Source: Paenibacillus sp. GSMTC-2017 (GTDB lineage Bacteria > Bacillota > Bacilli > Paenibacillales > Paenibacillaceae). Taken from it: a stretch of 64,000 nucleotides of DNA. The stretch is from positions 33,355-97,354 of the forward strand of contig NZ_JAECMT010000008.1 in NCBI RefSeq assembly GCF_016019935.1, given 5' to 3'. Position 1 is the stretch's first letter, and each line of letters starts with the position of its first letter. Shown here one piece after another: positions 24,995 to 32,293 of this stretch. The translations under genes were made by a program, and so were the position numbers. The notes under the pieces are model-generated. The model was given only the letters and a program-made list of their open reading frames with translations, was not told the origin of the DNA and made no database searches.

Positions 24995-25504
24995 TTATAC
25001 TCGCTTAGCTCCGCGTCCACCGCGTTTGCCTTCCGTATTCTTCTTAAGGGAAGAAATACGCTCTTCGCTATCTTTCAAGAACCGAGACATTTTATCCTCG
25101 AATGACGGTTTACCGAATGCCGGTCTGCCAGCCGATTGCTTGTTGAAGGGACGTCCGCCACGGTCTTGGCCGCCACCGCCACGGTTGAAACGTTCTCCGC
25201 CGCCACCACCTGCGCCTCCACCACCACTTGTACGCTCACGTTGCTGCGGCGGTTGTTGGCCCTCAGGCCGGTCAATAGCTTGCTTAATTGAAAGTCCGAT
25301 CTTTCCGTCTTTGTCCACATTGATCACTTTGACCTTAACAACATCTTCGATCTTCAGGTGATCCTTTACGTCCTTGACGTAGTTATCGGCAATCTCTGAA
25401 ATGTGAACAAGACCTGTGACACCTCCCGATAAATCGACAAATGCCCCAAAATGCGTGATGCCCGTCACTTTTCCTTCTAACTTGGCGCCCACTTCAATTG
25501 CCAT
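24995..25504 (-). CDS. yabR: S1-domain RNA-binding protein (YabR-like) with RGG tail
   Basis: A 169-residue protein. Residues 1-75 are a single S1 OB-fold (VGAKLEGKVTGITHFGAFVDLSGGVTGLVHISEIADNYVKDV, KVKVINVDKDGKIGLSIKQA), which binds RNA and probably ribosomes. After about residue 80 comes a low-complexity tail with glycine runs and RGG-type repeats (GGGGERFNRGGGGQDRGGRP), then a basic C-terminus. The frame is open 50 codons further upstream, but that part lies in a repeat-filled leader, and the ATG at 25504 begins the S1 domain as in YabR. GAGAGGAAC lies 12 bases before it. It is downstream of divIC, as in B. subtilis. Confidence 0.88.
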   Translation of the reverse strand: MAIEVGAKLEGKVTGITHFGAFVDLSGGVTGLVHISEIADNYVKDVKDHLKIEDVVKVKVINVDKDGKIGLSIKQAIDRPEGQQPPQQRERTSGGGGAGGGGGERFNRGGGGQDRGGRPFNKQSAGRPAFGKPSFEDKMSRFLKDSEERISSLKKNTEGKRGGRGAKRV

Positions 25505-25575
25505 AAAATAAAATGTTCCTCTCTTAAAAGTTTTGTGGAAAAACAATTGGCTTACATACATAAGCAAATTTTGAA

Positions 25576-25746
25576 CAAAACTTACTTCGTAAGCATAAGC
25601 ACCTGTCTTCAAAGCAAAACTTACATTGTAAGCTATGCATTCCTTTAAAGACAAAACTTACTTCATAAGCATAAGCCCTGTTTCACAAACAAAACTTATT
25701 TGATAAGCATAAGTCTCCACTTGTAAACAAAACTTACTTCGTAAGC
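25576..25746 (-). repeat. Five tandem 38-bp hairpin repeats in the leader of the S1 gene
   Basis: Units begin (plus strand, CAAAACTTA) at 25576, 25615, 25652, 25690 and 25728, spaced 39, 37, 38 and 38 bases. Each holds an inverted repeat, on the minus strand CTTAC GAA GTAAG or a variant. One unit has changed both arms (CTTAT / ATAAG in plus-strand terms) and another gives a U-G pair on the minus-strand RNA, so pairing is kept. Four units read ATG CTT ANN AAR TAA on the minus strand. The parts between hairpins vary. Confidence 0.8.
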
Positions 25747-25754
25747 ATCATTTT

Positions 25755-25783
25755 TGTATAAAAAAATCAACTTTGCCTCGCAA
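25755..25783 (-). promoter_or_regulatory. Predicted promoter of the S1-domain gene
   Basis: TTGCGA (25783-25778) and TATACA (25760-25755) with a 17-base spacer. Transcription from here would start just before the 38-bp repeats and place all five in the mRNA leader. Confidence 0.4.
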
Positions 25784-25862
25784 GCCTTGCTCTGCTTCTA
25801 TCGTGATTATAACCGAATCGCCGAATCGAGGTCAACAGACGTTCACCCGATTCATCGTCCTA

Positions 25863-26171
25863 TTATTTGCTGAATATCTGTTGTTCACCCTGTTTGACCA
25901 TTCCTTGCTCTTTTGTAGCCAGTTGCGAGATATATTCAGGGTCATTTAATCGCTCGACCTCTCGCTTCAATGCTTCGGTCTGAAGTTTGGATGCTTCAAG
26001 TCCACTCTCAATTGTCGTGAGCTTAACGTTAGTCGCCTTCTGCTGTTGCATTTGCCCGAACAACGTATACGCAGCCCAGCCCATGAATAAGACGATAAAC
26101 GTCATCCAAATTCTGTACCTTCGTCTCGCTGGTGAGCGGCCTGTTGATTTTTTCGCAGTCGCAGTAGCCAT
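25863..26171 (-). CDS. divIC: Cell division protein DivIC
   Basis: A 102-residue bitopic membrane protein of the divisome that pairs with FtsL and DivIB. It has a basic cytoplasmic N-terminus (KKSTGRSPARRRYR), one membrane helix (about 21-40), a coiled coil of about 35 residues (IESGLEASKLQTEALKREVERL) and the family motif NDPEYISQLAT. It follows yabQ with a one-base overlap and precedes the S1 gene, as in B. subtilis. About 75 bases of unique sequence lie between its stop and the S1 promoter. Confidence 0.92.
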   Translation of the reverse strand: MATATAKKSTGRSPARRRYRIWMTFIVLFMGWAAYTLFGQMQQQKATNVKLTTIESGLEASKLQTEALKREVERLNDPEYISQLATKEQGMVKQGEQQIFSK

Positions 26172-26788
26172 TAACGCTTTTCCCTCCTAAACCATTGATT
26201 CCACTTGTTCGCAAAAGTAGATACCCACTTCCCTAACCGCTCTTGGAATCGAATACGATCCCAATATGGTTTCAGCCACCGACCAAGTGGACGGGTTACA
26301 GGCTTTACTAACCAAAACAATAGTAGCCATAAAGGACGAACCAATTGTACCACAATTTTTAGGAGGAAAATAGTGAGTGCAGTCCCAAATCCTAAAATAA
26401 CCTTCGATAATTTGTAGAGTAGAAGTACTGGTTTTAGGACAAAAATATCGATAATTTTCAATATAAATGTTATCAATGTACGAACCGCTAAAATCAGCCA
26501 CTTTACAAGTACAACTACAACTTTACTTAACAACCAGTAGTAGAGAATGACACCTAAAGCTAGTCCAAGGAACACGTATGCCCGCACCTCGCCATTGTTG
26601 CTGGCATACAACACTCGAAAGACGATCACAGCCGACGCCATCCAATAAACGATATCAAGTACAGGCAGCCACCAACGTGGAAATCGTAGCTCATTCGATA
26701 CGACACGATAACTATCGAATACCACGCCCATACCTAGCCCTGACAACAACATGACGGCCACCGTAAACCATTGAACGCTTAATGTCAC
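26171..26788 (-). CDS. yabQ: Spore cortex protein YabQ
   Basis: A 205-residue membrane protein needed for spore cortex formation in Bacillus. The first 90 residues hold three to four membrane helices (VQWFTVAVMLLSGLGMGVVFDSYR is typical of YabQ), then comes an unusually long hydrophobic and basic stretch (ILAVRTLITFILKIIDIFVLKPVLLLYKL) and a tryptophan-rich basic tail. GTG start overlaps the TGA of yabP by four bases, so translation is coupled. Expressed in the mother cell in B. subtilis. Confidence 0.88.
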   Translation of the reverse strand: MTLSVQWFTVAVMLLSGLGMGVVFDSYRVVSNELRFPRWWLPVLDIVYWMASAVIVFRVLYASNNGEVRAYVFLGLALGVILYYWLLSKVVVVLVKWLILAVRTLITFILKIIDIFVLKPVLLLYKLSKVILGFGTALTIFLLKIVVQLVRPLWLLLFWLVKPVTRPLGRWLKPYWDRIRFQERLGKWVSTFANKWNQWFRREKR

Positions 26789-27069
26789 TTAAATAGCTTC
26801 CCGAACAGTCCCTTGGATTTACCCGCGGCCGCTCCGTCCAAATAGGCGAGTGAATGTACAAGTCCTTCAATAGAAACGAGTCCCTGCTCCAAGCTCAAAT
26901 GTTTAATATGCAAATTCTGCCCTGTAACAGTTAGAAACCCAAGCTGAGTATCGAGCAGAAACTCTTCGCTGTCGAAGCTTTCAACATTAGTAACACCAGT
27001 CAGCTCTAGTAGCTTCCGATTGATCAATTTGACCTCTTGGGCCTTCTGTCCTTTGCCATGTTCAACCAT
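26785..27069 (-). CDS. yabP: Sporulation protein YabP
   Basis: A 94-residue soluble protein of the YabP/YqfC family, which recruits its partners to the spore surface. Family pieces are LINRKLLELTGVTNVESFDSEEF, FLTVTGQNLHIKHLSLEQG and VSIEGLV. I use the ATG at 27069, with GGGGGA 7 bases upstream, instead of the GTG at 27087 which lies on top of that ribosome site. It is the first gene of the yabP-yabQ-divIC run and lies right after a terminator, so a mother-cell promoter probably lies just upstream, though I could not see clear sigma-E boxes. Confidence 0.9.
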   Translation of the reverse strand: MVEHGKGQKAQEVKLINRKLLELTGVTNVESFDSEEFLLDTQLGFLTVTGQNLHIKHLSLEQGLVSIEGLVHSLAYLDGAAAGKSKGLFGKLFK

Positions 27070-27160
27070 AGACTCGTCCCCCGTCACGTTAATTTCTCTA
27101 TTAACTTATGGGATACGGACAAGGTTTAGAACTCGTCTTCTCTTATTCTATTAAACAGCA

Positions 27161-27208
27161 CAAAAGGCTGCCTCTTAAGATCGATATGATCTCTTGAGAC
27201 AGCCTTCC
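27161..27208 (-). terminator. Terminator after rqcP
   Basis: Stem AAGGCTGTCTC pairing with GAGGCAGCCTT (one G-T) and an inner AAGATC-type arm, ending in TTTT on the minus strand. Confidence 0.75.
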
Positions 27209-27226
27209 AATTCAATTCAAATGCTA

Positions 27227-27514
27227 TTATTTCTGCTCCCAGTCGAGACCAGTCTCACGTGGGCGCTGTTCTTCTTTCACCAAGGTATATAGCTCGCCAG
27301 CTTCATCCTTGCGGGTTGACTCAGAAAGTCTCTCCACTCGAACTGTAACAATCTTCTGACCAAATTGGATCTGAAGTTCGTCGCCGACTTTGACGGCACT
27401 GCTTGCTTTCGCTTCGCGGCCGTTAATCCATACTCGCCCTTGCTCGGATACATCCTTTGCGACAGTGCGGCGTTTGATCAGTCGTGATACCTTGAGAAAT
27501 TTATCTAATCGCAT
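27227..27514 (-). CDS. rqcP: S4-domain protein RqcP (YabO/HslR)
   Basis: A 95-residue S4 RNA-binding protein. The S4 motif fills residues 1-55: MRLDKFLKVSRLIKRRTVAKDVSEQGRV and WINGREAKASSAVKVGDELQI. In B. subtilis RqcP (YabO) works with RqcH in ribosome quality control, helping add alanine tails to stalled chains on the 50S subunit. It follows the HU gene by three bases and is followed by a terminator. The acidic/basic tail after residue 65 is a little longer than in B. subtilis (86 residues). Confidence 0.9.
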   Translation of the reverse strand: MRLDKFLKVSRLIKRRTVAKDVSEQGRVWINGREAKASSAVKVGDELQIQFGQKIVTVRVERLSESTRKDEAGELYTLVKEEQRPRETGLDWEQK

Positions 27515-27517
27515 GAA

Positions 27518-27790
27518 TTACTTGATCGCTTCTTTAAGTTTGTTACCTGCTTTGAATGCAGGAACTTTTGATTCTGGAATTGTGATTTCTGCGCCTGTTT
27601 GTGGGTTACGACCTACACGGCCAGAACGTTTACGAGTTTCGAAAGTTCCGAAACCGATCAATTGTACTTTGTCGCCACTAGCAAGAGCGTCAGTAACTTC
27701 ACCTAGGAAGCCATTAAGTACAGCTTCTACGTCGCGTTTAGTCAAACCGCTCTTTTCTGCAATATTGTTGATCAAGTCTGTTTTGTTCAT
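27518..27790 (-). CDS. hbs: DNA-binding protein HU
   Basis: A 90-residue HU-family nucleoid protein, complete and canonical: MNKTDLINNIAEKSGLTKRDVEAVL, GFGTFETRKRSGRVGRNPQTG and the DNA-clasping arm with its proline, then IPESKVPAFKAGNKLKEA. AGGAGG lies 8 bases before the ATG. In B. subtilis the hbs gene is elsewhere; its place between mazG and rqcP is a feature of Paenibacillus-like genomes. The 180 bases upstream are free of genes and probably hold its promoter, but no clear -35/-10 pair stands out. Confidence 0.95.
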   Translation of the reverse strand: MNKTDLINNIAEKSGLTKRDVEAVLNGFLGEVTDALASGDKVQLIGFGTFETRKRSGRVGRNPQTGAEITIPESKVPAFKAGNKLKEAIK

Positions 27791-27972
27791 TTGAATATCC
27801 TCCTAATAGATGTCGGTTATTTGTGGCTGCCGTGAAAACGGCTCACCCATTGGCAAAATATGCTCTTACGATGATAACATATTCTGCTCCTTTGTAGAAA
27901 ATCCTGCTTCATAACGTAAATTTTTTTGGGAATAGTGCGGAATTTCGGCGAATTGTGGCGAAAGGCTAGCTG

Positions 27973-29493
27973 CTAGAGTCGTTTCGCTTCTTCCCACCAA
28001 CGATCCATTTCTAGTAAATCAGTTTGGTCAAAAGTTTTACCATTTATACGAAGTTGCTCTTCAATATATTGAAATCGGCTCTTAAACTTTCGATTTGTGC
28101 GAGAAAGAGCTTCCTCTGGATCGGCATCAATAAACCTAGATGCATTCACCACAGCGAATAGAAGATCACCAAGCTCATCGGCTTGCTTCTCTACATCGCC
28201 AGATGCGATTACTTCTCTAAGCTCTCGAAGTTCCTCTTCGATCTTGGCTAGAACGGGCTCAAGATTATCCCAATCAAAGCCAACCTTAGCCGCTTTCTTC
28301 TGAAGCTTATAAGCTTTCATAAGCGCTGGCAAATCTTGCGGAATGCCGTCTAGCAGTGACTTACGACTAGCATCTGTTCCTTTAAGCCGCTTCTCTTCGG
28401 CTTTCATACTTTCCCAATTGTTCAAAGCTTCATGAGCGTTACCGGCACTTTGCTCGCCGAACACGTGGGGATGGCGGAAGATTAACTTCTCGTTCAGCGT
28501 CCCGATAACATCATAGACGGAGAACGTTCCTATCTCCTCTTCCATTTGACTATGAAGCATAACTTGGAGAATGATATCCCCGAATTCTTCTTGCATACCA
28601 TCAGGATCATCGTTGTCTAACGCTTCAAGTGCCTCGTAGAGCTCTTCAATAAAGTTTTTGCGAATAGAGCTATGTGTCTGCTCTTGGTCCCACGGACAGC
28701 CTTCTGGGCCGCGCAGAGTCGCTACGATTTCATGTAAGCGATCAAATGTTCTGTTTCTAAGTGCAGGATCTTCAGAGCGCGGTACATAAATAAGCGAAAG
28801 ATTACCGTAACCTTGATCACGATCCAGCTCATAAATCGGTACACGAAGGATCTGCTCCTCACCTTTAACACCAAGTGCGTGACCAATAATAACTTCATAG
28901 TCCTCAGGATAACGTTCCATTAGCGCAAGCTTCACATCTGATGCAGTGAAGACATCATATACTTGCCCAATCAGCGTATGTAGCTGTGGCCCAAGCTGCG
29001 ATGCTTGGAGTTCTGCAGCATCTAATAAAGCGAATCCTTCGATTGGATCGATACCAAGACTTGTGAATGCCGCGTCTAAGAAGCTTTCACCACCGATAAT
29101 TTGCAGTTCCACGCCTGCATCCTTACAACGCTCGCGAAGTAACTGTACAGTACGCTCAGCAACCATAGGATGACCTGGTACAGCATACAGGATCGTATGA
29201 TCATCTGAGACTTTAGCACTGTTAGAAACTTCATTGGAAACACCGTTAATGGCTGCATCAAGCAATGTGCTCGCAATCGCTTCATACACCTCTGGAAAAG
29301 ATTCAAGTTGATCATACAAATGATCGAATGTTGAATAGCTGATTTCATGCTCGTGCAGTAGCGCCATTACAGGATGTTTCTCTGTCCTTACGAAAACACG
29401 CTTCGCTGACTGTATTCTCCGCCAAACGCCAAGCGTTATTTGATCGGGATCACCGGAACCAAGACCGACGATTACGATAGATAATTTAGCCAT
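27973..29493 (-). CDS. mazG: YabN: tetrapyrrole methylase-type domain fused to MazG pyrophosphohydrolase
   Basis: A 506-residue two-part protein. Residues 1-225 resemble SAM-dependent tetrapyrrole methylases (IVGLGSGDPDQITLG, YAVPGHPMVAERT). Residues 250-500 hold two MazG modules with the EExxE and ExxD acids that bind magnesium: FIEELYEALEAL with EEFGDIILQ, and EELRELREV with DELGDLLFAV. MazG cleaves NTPs to NMPs and pyrophosphate and is thought to clear abnormal nucleotides. The ATG at 29493 is chosen for the GGAGGAGG 8 bases upstream; an ATG at 29517 lies in front of that site. It follows yabM by 23 bases. Confidence 0.92.
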   Translation of the reverse strand: MAKLSIVIVGLGSGDPDQITLGVWRRIQSAKRVFVRTEKHPVMALLHEHEISYSTFDHLYDQLESFPEVYEAIASTLLDAAINGVSNEVSNSAKVSDDHTILYAVPGHPMVAERTVQLLRERCKDAGVELQIIGGESFLDAAFTSLGIDPIEGFALLDAAELQASQLGPQLHTLIGQVYDVFTASDVKLALMERYPEDYEVIIGHALGVKGEEQILRVPIYELDRDQGYGNLSLIYVPRSEDPALRNRTFDRLHEIVATLRGPEGCPWDQEQTHSSIRKNFIEELYEALEALDNDDPDGMQEEFGDIILQVMLHSQMEEEIGTFSVYDVIGTLNEKLIFRHPHVFGEQSAGNAHEALNNWESMKAEEKRLKGTDASRKSLLDGIPQDLPALMKAYKLQKKAAKVGFDWDNLEPVLAKIEEELRELREVIASGDVEKQADELGDLLFAVVNASRFIDADPEEALSRTNRKFKSRFQYIEEQLRINGKTFDQTDLLEMDRWWEEAKRL

Positions 29494-29516
29494 AGGGATT
29501 ACCTCCTCCAAAATCA

Positions 29517-31181
29517 TTATTGCTCGCTAGGCGGAATAAGCCGTAAGCGACGAAGCCGTGCGGCAAGCCCCTCGCCGCCCGGCAGTACGCGCCATTCCGG
29601 CGCGCTAACAATGCCGCCGCGCAGCGCAGCCGCGGCGAAGACAAATGCGCCGACGGCTGCGCCAGTCAGCGCGAGCGCTGTCGCCGTCGCCCGCGGCGAC
29701 AGCGAATACCCCAGCGCGGCGTTTACCGCGCGCTGGGAGAGCAATACCGCGCTGGCCATAACCACCAGCGCGACAATCGCTCCGGCGGCGGGACGCATGC
29801 CCGCCAGCCGACCAGTCCGCACATGCGGCGTGCGAAAGCCCGCCGCCGCATGGCGGATTGCCGCCGCGCCGAGAATCGCGGCGGCGCTCAGCGCGGCAAC
29901 GCCGGAGAGTGCAGCTCCCTCGATGCCGAGGGAGGGCACTAGCGCGGCGTTCAGCGCGCCTTTTAGCAGCGCTGCGAGCAAGAGCAGCGCGATAGGTACC
30001 CGCGCTGAGCCGAGCGCTTGCAGCGCGGGGGCGAACACCGCGTTCGCACAGCCGGCTAGCGCTGTGCAGCCGATCAGTGCGAAGGTTAACGTCTCCTTAC
30101 CATCCATGTAAAACATACGGTTAAGCGGATCTGCAAGCAAAACTAGCCCCAGCGCTGCCGCTGCGCCAACTGTCCAAGCAAGACGGACGAGAAGCGACAA
30201 ACGTAGTCCGAACGTTTTATAGTCATTACTTACTCTTGCAGCGACTAACCCCGGAACAAGTGCAGCTGCTGCTGCTCCAGCAACCATAACGATCAATTGT
30301 ACGAGTGGTTGAGCACGACTATAGATGCCAAACATACTCATTGCACCCGCTTCACCTAATCCGCTTTCGCGAAGCAACCTTGGAACCATGAACGCATCCA
30401 CCACACCAATCGCTGGTATAACAAGCGCCGCAAGCGTAGCTGGAACTGCCAATATAACAAGTTCCTTCATCTCCCGCAGCAATCGACGGAAGCCAATTGC
30501 CGTTCGATTACTACGCTTCGTTCTCATCGGCCACCCTAACACAACGAGTAGAACCAGCGCGACAAAAGCTCCAGCAGTTGCCCCGCTCATTACACCAGCA
30601 GCGAGTGCTGACTCGCTCCAGCCAGCTACAATACCGACTTCCAGCGCAAGAAGCATAACAGCTACCCTCATCACCTGCTCAGCTACTTGCGAAGCAGCAG
30701 ACAGTCCCATTTGTCTTCTTCCTTGCATATAACCACGAAGAACAGCAGCGAATGGAACAATGAGAAGCGCGAGCGATAATATTCGTATAGCGGCCGCAGA
30801 GGACTTGTCCCCTATCAAAACAGCCGTTAAATCTGCACTTACCCACATGAAGCAAAACGCAATTAAACCTGATGCACCAAGCAACAGCATTGCTGCTATA
30901 AGTGCCGGTCGTGCTTCTTCTGCTGCCCTACCCTCACGCAGCCTTTGTGCAATAATAATCGATACTGCCGTCGGCAAACCTGCCGTAGCCAGTACCGCTA
31001 TAAGCTGATAGAACGGGTAAACCGCATTATAAATACCGAATACCCGATCTCCCGCAATATTTTGTAGAGGTATCTTCTGCAATGCACCGATTAGCTTAGA
31101 TAGAAGCGCTGCGCCAGCCATTAGCATAACGCCATGCTTCCAGAACTTTATCGGCTGCTTGCTTGAAGAATTACGGCTCAT
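29517..31181 (-). CDS. yabM: MOP-superfamily flippase (YabM/SpoVB-like)
   Basis: A 554-residue membrane protein with about 14 helices of the polysaccharide/lipid-II flippase group (MATE/MurJ/SpoVB). Start FWKHGVMLMAGAALLSKLIGALQKIPLQNIAG and YNAVYPFYQLIAVLATAGLPTAVS are typical of SpoVB and YabM. It probably flips a lipid-linked sugar, such as a peptidoglycan precursor. Odd point: from about 30090 down to the stop the base composition jumps to very GC-rich, and the encoded last 170 residues become alanine/arginine-rich (AALSAAAILGAAAIRHAAA), while the first two thirds look like the neighbours. GGGGA lies 7 bases before the ATG. An open antisense frame over this part is a GC artefact. Confidence 0.88.
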   Translation of the reverse strand: MSRNSSSKQPIKFWKHGVMLMAGAALLSKLIGALQKIPLQNIAGDRVFGIYNAVYPFYQLIAVLATAGLPTAVSIIIAQRLREGRAAEEARPALIAAMLLLGASGLIAFCFMWVSADLTAVLIGDKSSAAAIRILSLALLIVPFAAVLRGYMQGRRQMGLSAASQVAEQVMRVAVMLLALEVGIVAGWSESALAAGVMSGATAGAFVALVLLVVLGWPMRTKRSNRTAIGFRRLLREMKELVILAVPATLAALVIPAIGVVDAFMVPRLLRESGLGEAGAMSMFGIYSRAQPLVQLIVMVAGAAAAALVPGLVAARVSNDYKTFGLRLSLLVRLAWTVGAAAALGLVLLADPLNRMFYMDGKETLTFALIGCTALAGCANAVFAPALQALGSARVPIALLLLAALLKGALNAALVPSLGIEGAALSGVAALSAAAILGAAAIRHAAAGFRTPHVRTGRLAGMRPAAGAIVALVVMASAVLLSQRAVNAALGYSLSPRATATALALTGAAVGAFVFAAAALRGGIVSAPEWRVLPGGEGLAARLRRLRLIPPSEQ

Positions 31182-31246
31182 TCTTTATTCCCCTGCTCCC
31201 TAGTGTTCTCATGATTAATGATTATACCGTAATTTAGGGCAGATAG

Positions 31247-31291
31247 AAAAAAAGCTTCCCCATTCAAGGTAAAAACCCGAAAGGAAAAGCT
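31247..31291 (-). terminator. Terminator after spoVT
   Basis: AGCTTTTCC pairs with GGGGAAGCT (two G-T pairs), followed by seven T on the minus strand. Confidence 0.7.
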
Positions 31292-31324
31292 GTCTTGCCA
31301 AACCTATGTGTGGACGATCGTTTA

Positions 31325-31867
31325 CTACTGTTCCATTTGCTTAGCTAGGAAGCCTGCTGCTGTTTCTGCCATCTTCGTTTCCATTTGAGCCATCTTGACA
31401 GAGTCATCTTTGCTTAATAGCACGACAGTACCGATTGGATCACCACCTGCAATAATTGGCGCAGCGACAAATGAAGAATATTGCTCTTGGAGATCCTTCA
31501 CAATTTCAAATGTACCGCCATTCGTCTCTGCAACTGTTTTGCGATTGTCCATACAAGTTTCGAGCGTAGATCCTACGGACTTGTCCAACAGTTCTTTTTT
31601 GGAAGCACCTGCTACCGTAATAATGGTGTCACGATCCGTTATTAACGTAATATGACCTGTACTTTCAAATAACGACTCCGCATACTCCTTAGCGAAGTCG
31701 CCTAACTCCCCAATTGGAGAATATTTTTTCAAAATAACTTCACCATCACGGTCAACGAATATTTCCAAAGGATCACCTTCGCGAATACGCAATGTACGAC
31801 GAATCTCCTTCGGAATTACGACACGTCCAAGATCATCGATGCGACGTACTATTCCAGTTGCTTTCAT
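31325..31867 (-). CDS. spoVT: Stage V sporulation protein T, AbrB-type regulator
   Basis: A 180-residue forespore regulator that tunes sigma-G genes. Residues 1-50 are the swapped-hairpin AbrB/MazE DNA-binding domain (MKATGIVRRIDDLGRVVIPKEIRRTLRIREGDPLEIFVD), nearly identical to B. subtilis. Residues 55-180 form the GAF domain, which in SpoVT resembles small-molecule binding domains. I start at the ATG at 31867, matching the B. subtilis protein (178 residues), rather than the GTG at 31882. The leader is long (about 245 bases from the likely promoter) and appears folded. Confidence 0.94.
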   Translation of the reverse strand: MKATGIVRRIDDLGRVVIPKEIRRTLRIREGDPLEIFVDRDGEVILKKYSPIGELGDFAKEYAESLFESTGHITLITDRDTIITVAGASKKELLDKSVGSTLETCMDNRKTVAETNGGTFEIVKDLQEQYSSFVAAPIIAGGDPIGTVVLLSKDDSVKMAQMETKMAETAAGFLAKQMEQ

Positions 31868-31989
31868 TTCTTGTTGCCCCACTTTCCTAGAGGATTTTGA
31901 ACCGACTGGATCATGCTTGTATGAGAAACATCACCGAAAGTGCTACGAGAAGGATGGTTGTCCCTCACGGATGCTTCCAAGATGTGATA

Positions 31990-32077
31990 CCGCGTTACCG
32001 CGGCTGTTGTAATCCCTTACCAGATATCTTCGCAGCATTATGTCACTATAATGGGGTCAGGTGCCCTGATCTGGTAA
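31990..32077 (-). ncRNA. Structured spoVT leader, possible cis-regulatory RNA
   Basis: On the minus strand TTACCAGAT (32077-32069) pairs perfectly with ATCTGGTAA (32025-32017). Inside lie two hairpins, CAGG GCA CCTG (32068-32058) and CATTAT AGTGAC ATAATG (32053-32036), giving a three-way junction. A fourth hairpin CCGCG GTAA CGCGG (32003-31990), with a GNRA loop, follows. I do not recognise a known riboswitch class. The 410-base gap between spoVT and prsA otherwise holds only the promoter and terminator listed. Confidence 0.45.
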
Positions 32078-32119
32078 CGATGAGATAAAATCCTTCAATG
32101 AAGATTTTGAATCTGACCA

Positions 32120-32150
32120 TAGTATTCATCCGCTCCCATTATCTTATGCA
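32120..32150 (-). promoter_or_regulatory. Predicted sigma-G promoter of spoVT
   Basis: TGCATA (32150-32145) and AATACTA (32126-32120), 18 bases apart, fit the sigma-G pattern TGMATA / CATNNTA with one change. B. subtilis spoVT is a sigma-G gene. Confidence 0.55.
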
Positions 32151-32221
32151 CGACTCCAAGAGTGCCATTTCATTCCGCTGTAATCAGCTTACTTGAACAT
32201 TATTACTATGCTAAATGAAAG

Positions 32222-32271
32222 AAAAAGACCGCTTGTCCAGCAAATAAATTGCTGTTCAAACGGTCTTTTTT
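32222..32271. terminator. Terminator after prsA (symmetrical)
   Basis: AAAAGACCGTTTG..CAGCAA pairs with TTGCTG..CAAGCGGTCTTTT around a short TTTA loop, with T-runs on both strands. Confidence 0.85.
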
Positions 32272-32293
32272 GTTATTCGATACCTAAATCATC

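Noticed and set aside
25504..25654. N-terminal 50-residue extension of the S1 protein
   Set aside because: It is a translation of the repeat array and has no ribosome site; the S1 domain begins at the ATG at 25504.
25576..25746. CRISPR-like array of 38-bp units
   Set aside because: Repeats and spacers are not separable: units are 38 bases in total with short variable links of about 13 bases, the repeat core itself varies, and no cas gene is near.
29611..30111. Plus-strand frame of 166 codons inside yabM
   Set aside because: It is the antisense of the GC-rich part of yabM, rich in Ala/Ser/Pro, without a ribosome site.
31981..32010. T-box-like motif (TACCGCG) or 16S rRNA fragment (CAGCCGCGGTAA)
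   Set aside because: The T-box side lies on the plus strand with no gene downstream, and the 16S match is only about 12 bases. A CCGCG/CGCGG hairpin explains both.
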